Shown in pieces: positions 42,938 to 51,187 of a stretch of DNA of 64,000 nt. The DNA comes from Halogranum rubrum. GTDB taxonomy: Archaea; Halobacteriota; Halobacteria; Halobacteriales; Haloferacaceae. Position 1 is the stretch's first letter. Each line of letters starts with the position of its first letter. The notes beneath the pieces are model-generated. The model did no database searches, was not told the origin of the DNA, and saw only the letters and a list, made by a program, of their open reading frames with translations. The translations under genes were made by a program, and so were the position numbers. The stretch is taken from positions 62,001 through 126,000 of the forward strand of contig NZ_FOTC01000002.1 in assembly GCF_900114455.1 (NCBI RefSeq), in the 5' to 3' direction.

Positions 42938-45136
42938 ATGCACGCAGACGACGCCGACTCTCGGGTCGAGGCGCTTCTCGACGAGATGACGCTCCGTGAG
43001 AAGGCCGCACAACTCGCTGGGACGTACGTGGGCGAGATGGCGGAGCACCCGACCCAGACCGTCGACGAAGTCGAAGCACTGGTCCGTAACCCCGGTATCG
43101 GCTTCGCCACCCCGTTCGGGTTCGGTGGGTCGCCGCACACCGGGTCGAAGGAAGTCGTCGACATCGCCAACCGACTCCAGCGCGCCGCCGTCGAGGAGAC
43201 CAGACTGGGAATCCCGCTTCTCATTCCGGTCGACACCATCCACGGCCACGCCTACGTGCAGAACACGACCGTGTTCCCGCACAATCTCGGACTCGCAGCG
43301 ACGCGAAACCGGGCACTCCTCGAACGAGTCGGGACGACGACGGCGAGAGAAGTCGCGGCGACCGGAGCACGACTCTCCTACGGACCGACCTGTGACGTCG
43401 CCCGTGACCCGCGGTGGGGGCGGACGTTCGAGACGTTCGGTGAGTCGCCGCTTCTCTGTGGCGAACTCGCGGCCGCGAAGTCGCGCGGCGTCCACGATGC
43501 CGACGTCGACGTGGCGACGATGGCGAAACATTTCCCAGCGTACGGCGAACCCGAACGCGGCGAGGACACCGCCCCCGTCGACCGCTCGCTCTCGTCGCTC
43601 CGTCGTGATTTCGTCCGGGCGTTCGAGCCGATTCTCGAAGAAGGACTCGAGGGTATCATGCCCAGTTACAACTCCATCAACGGTGAACCCTCTCACGGGT
43701 CGTCGTACTGGTTGACCGACGTGCTCCGCGAAGAACTCGGCTTCGACGGCTACGTCGCCTCCGACTGGAACGGCGTCCGGATGCTCCACGAGGACCACCG
43801 CGTCGCCGAGTCGATGCGCGAGGCGATTCGGCAGTCGATGACCGCGGGCGTCGACGTCCACTCGCTCGGCAGCGTCGACCACACCGACCACGTCGTCGGC
43901 CTCGTCGAGTCGGGCGAGGTGGACGAATCCGTCGTCGACGAGTCGGTTCGGCGCGTACTCGAACTGAAGGCGGACCTCGGTCTGTTCGAGGACCCCTACG
44001 TCGACGCGGAGGGTCTCGACGACGTACTCGGAACCGACGCCCACCGAGAGACGGCCCTCGACGCGGCCCGCCAGTCGATGACGCTGCTGCAGAACGAAGA
44101 CGACCTGCTTCCCTTCGACCCCGACACCGACGAGGTGTTCGTCACGGGGCCGAACTCGGACGCGCTCTCGAATCAGGTCGGTGGGTGGAGCGTGAGCAAA
44201 GACGACGAAGTCACCGGTATCAGCGTTCGCGACGGTATCGAATCCGTCGTCGGCGACGACACGACGGTCACCTACGAACAGGGCGCTGGTATCGACGAAC
44301 CGGCAGACGTCGAAGCGGCCGTCGAGGCCGCAGAATCGGCGGACGTCGCCGTCGTCGTCCTCGGCGAGAACTGGTACATCCACGAGTTCGGGGTGCAGGA
44401 GATAACTGGGCCGACGGACCGTTTCCCGAAGCGCACGCAACTCACCCTCCCCGACGCGCAACAGGACCTACTGGAGGCCATCGTCGAGACGGAGACGCCG
44501 ACGGCGCTCGTCTTCATCACCGGTCGGCCGCTCGCCACGCCGTGGGCCGAGGCGAACGTCCCGGCCATCCTGCAGGCGTACTACCCCGGTGCCGACGGCG
44601 GACGAGCGGTCGCCGAGACGCTCTTCGGGCACAACAACCCGAGCGGGAAGCTTCCCATCTCGGTGCCGCGTTCGACCGGTCACCTGCCGACGCGACACAA
44701 CCACCTCCCCAACCCGACGCCAATCGGTCGGGAGGAGCACGAACCGAGCTACGACCCGCTGTGGGCGTTCGGCCACGGTCTCTCGTACACCGACTTCGAG
44801 TACCGTGACCTGTCGCTGTCGGCGGAGACGGTCGACCCGGACGGACGTGTCACCGTCGGCGTCGACGTGGCGAACGTCGGTGACCGCGCTGGCGACGAAG
44901 CCGTCCAGTTGTTCGGCGCTCGGGAGTACAGTTCGACCGTCACGCCCGTCCGAGAACTCGTCGACTTCGAGCGCGTGAGCCTCGACGCAGGCGAGACGGC
45001 AACCGTCGAGTTCGACCTCCCGGCTTCGGCGTTCAGTGTCTTCCACCCGGACGGGAGTCGCGTCGTCGAGGCGGGGACGGTCACCGTCGAGTGTGAGGGG
45101 TCGACGGCGTCGCTGACCGTCGCGGACGACGGCTGA
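42938..45136 (+). CDS. Beta-glucosidase, glycoside hydrolase family 3
   Basis: This 732-residue enzyme hydrolyses beta-linked glucosides. The N-terminal barrel starts MTLREKAAQLAGTYVGEMAE and has the nucleophile Asp276 in GYVASDWNGVRML. Conserved MAKHFPAYGEPERGED and PVDTIHGHAY fit the family. The second domain (about 385-610) has LLQNEDDLLPFD and VVVLGENWYIHEFG, and the C-terminal fibronectin III-like domain starts near DFEYRDLSLSAETVDPDGRV. No signal peptide is present, so it is cytoplasmic. It sits between mutS and the Nudix-mutL unit, 66 bases after mutS, which is odd for a sugar enzyme. Confidence 0.95.
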   Translation: MHADDADSRVEALLDEMTLREKAAQLAGTYVGEMAEHPTQTVDEVEALVRNPGIGFATPFGFGGSPHTGSKEVVDIANRLQRAAVEETRLGIPLLIPVDTIHGHAYVQNTTVFPHNLGLAATRNRALLERVGTTTAREVAATGARLSYGPTCDVARDPRWGRTFETFGESPLLCGELAAAKSRGVHDADVDVATMAKHFPAYGEPERGEDTAPVDRSLSSLRRDFVRAFEPILEEGLEGIMPSYNSINGEPSHGSSYWLTDVLREELGFDGYVASDWNGVRMLHEDHRVAESMREAIRQSMTAGVDVHSLGSVDHTDHVVGLVESGEVDESVVDESVRRVLELKADLGLFEDPYVDAEGLDDVLGTDAHRETALDAARQSMTLLQNEDDLLPFDPDTDEVFVTGPNSDALSNQVGGWSVSKDDEVTGISVRDGIESVVGDDTTVTYEQGAGIDEPADVEAAVEAAESADVAVVVLGENWYIHEFGVQEITGPTDRFPKRTQLTLPDAQQDLLEAIVETETPTALVFITGRPLATPWAEANVPAILQAYYPGADGGRAVAETLFGHNNPSGKLPISVPRSTGHLPTRHNHLPNPTPIGREEHEPSYDPLWAFGHGLSYTDFEYRDLSLSAETVDPDGRVTVGVDVANVGDRAGDEAVQLFGAREYSSTVTPVRELVDFERVSLDAGETATVEFDLPASAFSVFHPDGSRVVEAGTVTVECEGSTASLTVADDG

Positions 45137-45163
45137 TTCTTCGGTAGCTGTCGTGTGCCGTCA

Positions 45164-45199
45164 CAGTCGGTGCAGTCGGTGCAGTCGGTGCAGTTGGTG
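45164..45199 (+). repeat. Four tandem copies of a 9-bp unit
   Basis: CAGTCGGTG occurs three times and then CAGTTGGTG once, head to tail, in the gap between the glucosidase and first Nudix gene. It is intergenic on the coding strand and could vary in copy number by slippage. Confidence 0.85.
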
Positions 45200-45276
45200 C
45201 GGCCGATGCACTCACCGCAAACCGCGTCACGGGGCACGAACGTTAAACACTCCCTGGTTCCATTTGTGAACGAGCT

Positions 45277-45693
45277 ATGACCGACGAACATCTGCAGGCG
45301 ACCATCAGCCAGAAGGCAGCGCTGTTCGGCCCGGACGGTGACGTGCTGCTGCTTCGCCGAGCGTCGAGCGGCCGGTGGGACGTCCCCGGCGGTCGCCTTC
45401 TCGCCTCCGAAGACGTCGTCACGGGACTGCGCCGCGAAGTCCGCGAAGAGACGGGACTCGACGTCGACGTCGAGGAGCCGATATACACGGACACGTGGCG
45501 GACGAAAGAGGGCGACGGTCGGTACGCCGTCGTCTTTCGATGTACGACCGACAGTCGCGCGGTAGAGTTGAGCGACGAACACCGCGACTGGCAGTGGACG
45601 GACCCCGAACGCGCAGTCGACGACGTCCTCTCGCCCTCGGAACTCCGGACGGCAATCGAACGAGCGGCGAGACGACGGGCGGTGGTCCGGTGA
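45277..45693 (+). CDS. Nudix hydrolase 1
   Basis: This 138-residue protein has a full Nudix box: GGRLLASEDVVTGLRREVRE followed by ETGLDV, matching GX5EX7REUXEEXGU. It hydrolyses a nucleoside diphosphate linked to some group; the box alone does not give the substrate. A TTAAACAC box about 30 bases upstream fits a leaderless start. Its stop TGA overlaps the GTG of the second Nudix gene. The two proteins share much of their sequence, including QKAALFG/QRAVLFG and LRREVREETGLDV, so they arose by duplication. MutT-like nucleotide-pool cleaning is plausible because mutL follows. Confidence 0.9.
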   Translation: MTDEHLQATISQKAALFGPDGDVLLLRRASSGRWDVPGGRLLASEDVVTGLRREVREETGLDVDVEEPIYTDTWRTKEGDGRYAVVFRCTTDSRAVELSDEHRDWQWTDPERAVDDVLSPSELRTAIERAARRRAVVR

Positions 45694-46091
45694 CGGACGA
45701 ACCGCTGAACGCGACGGTGAGCCAACGGGCCGTCCTCTTCGGCTACGACGACCGAATCCTCGTCGTCCGCCGCGCCAGTGACGGTGGCTGGGAACTCCCC
45801 GGCGGGCGACTGGACGCAGACGAGTCGACGGTCGAGGGACTGCGCCGCGAAGTCCGAGAGGAGACCGGTCTCGACGTGGCGATTCGCCGACCTATCTACA
45901 CGACGTCGTGGCGCAACGACCGCGGAAATGGACGTTACGGCGTCTACTACTACTGTCTCGCCGAGGGCGACGGCGTCACACTCAGCGACGAACACACCGA
46001 CTACGATTGGCTCACGCCGTCGGCGGCGGCCGAGCGGTTGAGCGAGACGCAAGGAAGCGCCGTCACGCGAGCCACGGAGTTACGAGAATGA
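45690..46091 (+). CDS. Nudix hydrolase 2
   Basis: This 133-residue paralogue of the preceding gene starts at GTG inside its stop (GTGA). The Nudix box reads GGRLDADESTVEGLRREVRE then ETGLDV and is complete. Other matches to the first copy are ILVVRRASDGGWELPGG, RPIYTTSWRNDRGNGRYGVY and LSDEHTDYDWLTP. Its TGA overlaps the ATG of mutL, so all three genes are translationally coupled. It probably has related but not identical substrate preference. MutT-like, ADP-ribose or dinucleotide hydrolysis are all possible. Confidence 0.9.
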   Translation: MTDEPLNATVSQRAVLFGYDDRILVVRRASDGGWELPGGRLDADESTVEGLRREVREETGLDVAIRRPIYTTSWRNDRGNGRYGVYYYCLAEGDGVTLSDEHTDYDWLTPSAAAERLSETQGSAVTRATELRE

Positions 46092-48364
46092 CCGACACGG
46101 GAGACGACCGACCGACGATTCGCGCACTCGACCAGACGACGATTCAACGCATCGCCGCCGGAGAGGTGGTCGAACGCCCCGCGAGCGTCGTGAAGGAACT
46201 CGTCGAGAACAGTCTCGACGCCGACGCATCTCGGGTTTCGGTCGCCGTCCGGAACGGCGGGAAAGACGGGGTTCGCGTCCGCGACGACGGCGTCGGCATG
46301 ACCGAAGACGAACTCGCCGTCGCCGTCGACGAACACACGACGAGCAAGATTTCGGACATCGACGACCTCGAAACCGGCGTCGCCACCCTCGGCTTTCGCG
46401 GCGAGGCGCTCCACACCATCAGCGCCGTCTCACGGACGACGGTGCGCTCGAAGCCCCGCGGGTCGGCCGGCGCCGGTGCGGAACTGACCGTCGAAGGCGG
46501 CGACGTCGGCGAGGTCCGTCCTGCTGGTTGTCCGGCGGGGACGACCATCGAAGTCGACGACCTCTTCTTCAACACGCCCGCGCGAAAGAAGTTCCTCAAG
46601 ACGGACGCGACGGAGTTCGACCACGTCAACACCGTCGTCACGCAGTACGCGCTGGCGAACCCGGACGTCGCCGTCTCGCTCGAACACAACGACCGAGAAG
46701 TGTTCGCCACCGAAGGACAGGGAAGTCTCGAATCGACGGTGCTCTCGGTCTACGGCCGGGAAGTCGCCGAGGCGATGACGCGCGTCGAGAGCGACCCAGC
46801 GAACGACGCCGTCGCCTCGATTTCCGGACTCGTCAGTCACCCCGAGACGACGCGCTCGGGCCGCGAGTATCTCTCGACGTTCGTCAACGGTCGGTACGTC
46901 ACTGCTGGCTCACTTCGCGAGGCGGTCCTCGACGCCTACGTCGGCCAACTCGCCCCCGACCGCTACCCCTTCGCCGTCCTCTTTCTCGACGTGCCGCCGA
47001 ACTCGGTCGACGTGAACGTGCACCCGAGAAAGATGGAGGTCAGATTCGACGACGAGTCGGGCGTGAAAGCCGCCGTCGAGTCGGCGGTCGAATCCGCTCT
47101 CCTCGACGGTGGGTTGGTCCGCTCGTCCGCCCCGCGCGGTCGGTCGGCACCCGACGAGACTCCCGTCGCTCCGGAGCACGCAGAGACAGATGATTACACT
47201 GAGTCGCCTGCAGCAGGCCCTGTCGATGAAGTCGACGCTGTCGACGAAACCGACGCTGTCGATACTGGTGACGTCGAAACCGTCGGTGACGCTACTGGCT
47301 CCGCCGACGCCGACGCTGTCGACGACGATGCCACGGCGGCACGCTCCGAGTCGGTCGAAGCGGAGACGGTCGACACCGTCGACACCACAGACGCCGTGCA
47401 GACGGACGAGCAGCAGCACACACGACAGACACGGCAAGAGGAGACGGACGAGGCGTCGTGGGTCGTCGACAACGCCCGCAGTTCGGAAGAGTCCACCGCA
47501 GATTCGGACGCCGTCCCGGACTTCCGGGCGGCCACCGACGAGTGGGAGTTTCCCGAGCAACGGGAACGAACGGACGCGAGTCGCCCGTCGCCGCGGCCGT
47601 GGCAACAGTCGTCGCTCGGCGACGACGAGGGACGTGAGACGGAGCACGCAGGCGACGACTCGTCGGCGACGTTCAGCGTCGTCGGGGCGACGAACCAGCA
47701 GACGCTCGACGGCGAGGAAGCCACCGTCGGCGGCGAGTTCGACTCGCTACCCTCGCTTCGAGTGCTCGGCCAACTGTTCGACACCTACCTCGTCGCCGAA
47801 GCGCCGGACGGACTCGTCCTCGTCGACCAGCACGCCGCCGACGAGCGGGTGAACTACGAGCGACTTCGCCGGGAGATTCGCGGCGACACGCCGACACAGG
47901 GACTCGCAGAACCCGTCGAACTCGAACTCACCGCGCGCGAGGCGGCGCTGTTCGAGGAGTACGCCGACGCGCTGGCAGAACTCGGTTTCGACGCCGAGCG
48001 AACGGACGAACGGACCGTCTCCGTTCGCTCCGTTCCGGCCGTCTTCGACGCCGCACTCGAACCGGAACTCCTCCGCGACGTGCTGACGGCGTTCGTCGAA
48101 GCGGAACGTGACGGCGGCCGTGAGACGGTCGACGCCGTCGCTGACTCGTTGCTCGCAGACCTCGCGTGTCACCCATCTATCACGGGCAACACGTCGTTGA
48201 CCGAGGGGTCCGTCGTCGAGTTGCTGGAAGCGCTCGACGCTTGCGAGAACCCCTACGCCTGCCCGCACGGACGCCCGGTCGTCATCGAGTTCGACCGCGA
48301 CGAGATAGCAGACCGATTCGAGCGCGACTATCCGGGTCACGCGGGGCGGCGACGAGAAGAGTAA
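46088..48364 (+). CDS. mutL: DNA mismatch repair protein MutL
   Basis: This 758-residue protein couples MutS to downstream repair. The N-terminal GHKL ATPase has IAAGEVVERPASVVKELVEN, VRDDGVGM and LGFRGEALHTISAV. The transducer domain ends near SVDVNVHPRKMEVRFDDES. Residues about 360-520 are a disordered acidic linker rich in short VDxVD/TD repeats. The C-terminal domain holds the endonuclease motif DQHAADERVNYE (Asp580), an exact DQHA(X)2E(X)4E, and SLLADLACHPSI and ACENPYACPHGRP zinc-site segments. It is therefore a nicking MutL like those of organisms without MutH. It overlaps the Nudix 2 stop by 4 bases. Confidence 0.96.
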   Translation: MTDTGDDRPTIRALDQTTIQRIAAGEVVERPASVVKELVENSLDADASRVSVAVRNGGKDGVRVRDDGVGMTEDELAVAVDEHTTSKISDIDDLETGVATLGFRGEALHTISAVSRTTVRSKPRGSAGAGAELTVEGGDVGEVRPAGCPAGTTIEVDDLFFNTPARKKFLKTDATEFDHVNTVVTQYALANPDVAVSLEHNDREVFATEGQGSLESTVLSVYGREVAEAMTRVESDPANDAVASISGLVSHPETTRSGREYLSTFVNGRYVTAGSLREAVLDAYVGQLAPDRYPFAVLFLDVPPNSVDVNVHPRKMEVRFDDESGVKAAVESAVESALLDGGLVRSSAPRGRSAPDETPVAPEHAETDDYTESPAAGPVDEVDAVDETDAVDTGDVETVGDATGSADADAVDDDATAARSESVEAETVDTVDTTDAVQTDEQQHTRQTRQEETDEASWVVDNARSSEESTADSDAVPDFRAATDEWEFPEQRERTDASRPSPRPWQQSSLGDDEGRETEHAGDDSSATFSVVGATNQQTLDGEEATVGGEFDSLPSLRVLGQLFDTYLVAEAPDGLVLVDQHAADERVNYERLRREIRGDTPTQGLAEPVELELTAREAALFEEYADALAELGFDAERTDERTVSVRSVPAVFDAALEPELLRDVLTAFVEAERDGGRETVDAVADSLLADLACHPSITGNTSLTEGSVVELLEALDACENPYACPHGRPVVIEFDRDEIADRFERDYPGHAGRRREE

Positions 48365-48374
48365 CCAGAGTCGA

Positions 48375-48740
48375 CTACGGTTTCGGGACGAGCACACGCA
48401 GTTGGTGTGAGAGTTCGCCTCGCGAAACCGGTTTTTCGAGGACGACGAGTGCGCCGGCCTCCATCGCTCGCTTCCGGAGGACCGACGAGACTCGTCGTGA
48501 GAGGACGACGACCGGCACCTGTCGTGCGTGGAGTGCTTCGACGACGGTGAGTATCGCTCGCGAGAACCCGTCGACGTCGACGACAGCGAGGTCGAACCGG
48601 GGTCGTTCGAGCAGTCGAGTCGCTTCGGCCTGGCTGGTCGTCCGTTCGACGGCGTAGCCCTCGCTAGTCAGTGCGTCCGTCAGCAGTTCGAGATTTCGTT
48701 GCTTCGCGGCGAGTGCGAGGACTGCCGGCGCGTCAGTCAC
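48375..48740 (-). CDS. Receiver-like (degenerate CheY-type) domain protein
   Basis: This 121-residue single domain has the receiver fold pattern: a hydrophobic strand, helix, FDLAVVDVDGFS with a candidate phospho-Asp (Asp55 or Asp57), VPVVVLSRR with Ser81, and VLEKPVSRGEL with the conserved Lys103-Pro. The acidic pair that normally binds Mg2+ after the first strand is missing (LALAAKQ instead). It may be a pseudo-receiver working by protein contacts. Start is GTG at 48740, which overlaps the end of a small upstream frame by 8 bases. It converges with mutL, 10 bases apart. Confidence 0.75.
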   Translation of the reverse strand: MTDAPAVLALAAKQRNLELLTDALTSEGYAVERTTSQAEATRLLERPRFDLAVVDVDGFSRAILTVVEALHARQVPVVVLSRRVSSVLRKRAMEAGALVVLEKPVSRGELSHQLRVLVPKP

Positions 48741-48894
48741 CGTCTCTAGCCCCTCGATACGGTTCCTCGACGCTGGCGGTCCGGGGGTCGTCGGGTTCGG
48801 CTCCGACTTCGGTGGACGTCCCCGTCAGTACGCCCTGGAGACCCGTGGATGTGTCGCCGACGGCGATGCCGTGAGACGTGATGCGAAATTCCAT
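48733..48894 (-). CDS. Small predicted protein, 53 residues, upstream of the receiver gene
   Basis: ATG at 48894 opens a 53-residue acidic frame beginning MEFRITSHGIAVGDTSTGLQ and rich in Asp, Glu, Gly and Thr, the usual haloarchaeal composition. Its TGA at 48733-48735 lies 8 bases inside the receiver gene, which would allow coupled translation. I recognise no domain. The reverse frame and the gap offer no better gene. It could be a small partner of the receiver protein or a chance frame. Confidence 0.4.
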   Translation of the reverse strand: MEFRITSHGIAVGDTSTGLQGVLTGTSTEVGAEPDDPRTASVEEPYRGARDGD

Positions 48895-49038
48895 AGATGC
48901 GTTAACGGGTGCCGCAAGCTGCACATCGGAAAATCGACTCTGTCTCCGACTCCGAAGTACTGCCCACTACCCAAGTACTCACGCGTGAGCGAGAATAACG
49001 GTTCTCTCAACGGTATCGAATGGTTAGCTCTCGGACAG

Positions 49039-49869
49039 CTATCTCGACGACCGAGCGCTGTCGTCGCTGACCACGGCGTCGACCGGAGGCGTCAGTTCGG
49101 TCAGCACCGTCCGGCCTGCTCGTTCACGCGTGACCAGTCCGTCGTCGTGGAGTCGGTTGAGGTGGTACGAGACGGTGCTATCCGCGAGGTCGAGGTCGGT
49201 CGCGAGACTCGACACGGTGACTGGCCCTAACCGCTCGACGGCGTGGAGGATGCGTGCCGTCGACTCCTCGTCGAGCGCGGCGAGTAGCACCGGGTCGGTA
49301 CCGCCGACCGGATACAGTCGGTGTTTGCCGGCCGTCTCGGCGACGGCCACGACGCGGTTGTTCTTCAGAATCCGCGCGTGGTAGCGAACCGTCGAGACGG
49401 AGACGTCTAACTCCGTCGCGAGTTCACTGAGGTACGACCCCGGCGACTCACGAACCGTCTCGTAGAGTTCGCTTCGCGTCTCGTTCTCCAGCGTGGACGA
49501 CGTAGAGCGCCGCTGGTAGCCCGCCGCGACGAGCAGGCCGGGCGCACCATCGCCTATTGGCATCTGTGCGAACACACCCGTGAGGTGCACGATCTCTTCA
49601 CCACCGACTGTCACTGTGGTCGAGAGGTCTGAAAGCCCCGTCTCGAGCGATGCATCGGTAAGTGCGGCGTCGAGGCCGTCGGGGAGGTCGGGACGCTCCG
49701 TGTCCACGCCGTCGGCAGTCGCGAAGGGGTTCACGTGCCGGTCACTCGTGTCTCCTGTGACAGCAAGTGTGGTCGAAGGCTGTGCTGCGGCCGCCACCGT
49801 GGCTCCGGAGTAGCTTACGAGCATGGCAGCCACTACGAGGAGTGTGAGATATCGGTTGAAACGAGACAT
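49039..49869 (-). CDS. Tandem winged-helix regulator with an N-terminal signal/membrane segment
   Basis: This 276-residue protein begins with a clear hydrophobic signal (YLTLLVVAAMLVSYSGATVA). About 100 residues of acidic, beta-rich sequence follow, with a weakly hydrophobic stretch near 98-121 (LTGVFAQMPIGDGAPGLLVA). The C-terminal part has two winged helices: LYETVRESPGSYLSELATEL with STVRYHARIL, and ILHAVERLGPVTVSSLATDL with STVSYHLNRL. Similar haloarchaeal regulators have an extracytoplasmic sensor and a transmembrane helix between sensor and DNA-binding part. Here the second helix is hard to see, so topology is uncertain. Target genes are unknown. Confidence 0.82.
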   Translation of the reverse strand: MSRFNRYLTLLVVAAMLVSYSGATVAAAAQPSTTLAVTGDTSDRHVNPFATADGVDTERPDLPDGLDAALTDASLETGLSDLSTTVTVGGEEIVHLTGVFAQMPIGDGAPGLLVAAGYQRRSTSSTLENETRSELYETVRESPGSYLSELATELDVSVSTVRYHARILKNNRVVAVAETAGKHRLYPVGGTDPVLLAALDEESTARILHAVERLGPVTVSSLATDLDLADSTVSYHLNRLHDDGLVTRERAGRTVLTELTPPVDAVVSDDSARSSR

Positions 49870-50175
49870 AGCGCTGTATCAGGTTGCAGTCCGCTGTTCA
49901 ATCTCTCCGTGATACGGGTTGCGTGACCTGTGTGTTGCGTGGCGAGCGGTCGCCGCCCAGAGAGGCTATCGTCGACCGCTCACACTGGCTTCGTATGGAG
50001 TCACTGTTGTTAAGTGTGGTGGCCATACGTTGGCTCGTTGAGGGCTCACAGCGTCGAATACGGAGGAATTCCTCAGAAACGTTCATCGCCGACGCCGTCG
50101 CGAACACGGTCGGCGAGTGGCGAGTTCAGACGGAACGACCGGAACTTATGTGCGCCGCCGTCAGACTCTCTCGGT
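49870..50175. other. Intergenic region, divergent
   Basis: This 306-base gap lies between the tandem winged-helix regulator and KDG kinase genes. Apart from the kinase TATA box at its right end and an AT-rich TTGTTAAG near 50008, I see nothing. The long plus-strand open frame crossing it (49884 onward) continues antiphase through the kinase gene and is not real. Confidence 0.45.
50143..50150 (+). promoter_or_regulatory. TATA-like box of KDG kinase gene
   Basis: AACTTATG is centred about 29 bases before the ATG at 50176 and fits a leaderless transcript. Confidence 0.5.
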
Positions 50176-51135
50176 ATGACAGATATCGTCACGTTCGGCG
50201 AGACGATGCTTCGGTTCTCGCCCCCCCGAGGCGACCGGTTAGAACGGACCCGCGAACTCGACGTGCAGGCCGGCGGTGCCGAGAGCAACGTCGCCGCTGC
50301 CGCGGCGAACCTCGGTTGCGATACGGTGTGGCTGTCGAAACTTCCCGCCTCGCCGTTGGGTCGACGCATCGTCTCCGAACTAGAGAGCTACGGCGTGGAG
50401 ACGAACATTGCGTGGGACGACCGCGACGAGGCCCGCGTCGGCACCTACTACCTCGAATACGGCGGCGAACCCCGCGGGACGAACGTCATCTACGACCGAG
50501 CGAACGCCGCTATCACGACGGCCACCGTCGACGACCTCGACACCGACCCCATCGACGACGCGGACGTCTTCTACACGAGCGGTATCACGCCCGCTCTCTC
50601 GGAGACGGCGGCGACGACGACGGAGGCGCTCCTGCAGCGAGCACAGGCGGCGGGAACGACGACGGCGTTCGACCTGAACTACCGCTCGAAACTCTGGTCG
50701 CCCGACGAGGCCGCCGAGCAGTACCGCGACCTGTTCGCCCACGTCGACGTTCTCGTCGCCCCCGTCAGCGACACGCGAACCTGTCTCGGACTCGACGGCG
50801 ACGCGGCCGAGATGGCAGAGCATCTCGCGTCGACGTACGACTTCGAGACGGTCGTCGTCACACGCGGTGGCGAAGGCGCACTGGCACTACACGACGGTGA
50901 CGTCGCCGAACAGTCGGTGTTCGCGGCCGACACCTACGACGCAATCGGAACCGGCGACGCCTTCGTCGGGGGCTTCCTCTCGAAGCGCCTCGACGGCGGC
51001 ACGCTGCGAGAGGCGCTGGCGTACGGTGCGGCGACCGCCTCGCTGAAACGCACTATCGACGGCGACGTGGCGCTCGTGACGCCCGCCGAAGTCGACACCG
51101 TCGTCGCCGACGAACACGACACGATTTCACGGTAG
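50176..51135 (+). CDS. kdgK: 2-keto-3-deoxygluconate kinase (PfkB family)
   Basis: This 319-residue sugar kinase phosphorylates 2-keto-3-deoxygluconate in the semi-phosphorylative Entner-Doudoroff pathway that haloarchaea use for glucose. The start [17 protein letters not shown], the [16 protein letters not shown] substrate loop and the C-terminal [15 protein letters not shown] (catalytic Asp) are typical of the KdgK branch. Length matches. A role with the glucan locus at 11-24 kb is likely at pathway level. Galactonate or other 2-keto-3-deoxy acids are also possible substrates. Confidence 0.9.
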   Translation: MTDIVTFGETMLRFSPPRGDRLERTRELDVQAGGAESNVAAAAANLGCDTVWLSKLPASPLGRRIVSELESYGVETNIAWDDRDEARVGTYYLEYGGEPRGTNVIYDRANAAITTATVDDLDTDPIDDADVFYTSGITPALSETAATTTEALLQRAQAAGTTTAFDLNYRSKLWSPDEAAEQYRDLFAHVDVLVAPVSDTRTCLGLDGDAAEMAEHLASTYDFETVVVTRGGEGALALHDGDVAEQSVFAADTYDAIGTGDAFVGGFLSKRLDGGTLREALAYGAATASLKRTIDGDVALVTPAEVDTVVADEHDTISR

Positions 51136-51187
51136 AACACGGCGAGTAGCCACAAGACTATAGCACGACTCCGGAGTAGCCTGCCGC

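Noticed and set aside
41474-44461. Minus-strand open frame of 995 codons
   Set aside because: It is antisense to mutS and the GH3 glucosidase, both complete and well conserved. Long antisense frames are common in GC-rich DNA with this codon bias.
49884-50900. Plus-strand open frame of 338 codons
   Set aside because: Runs out of phase through KDG kinase; arginine-rich and unlike haloarchaeal proteins.
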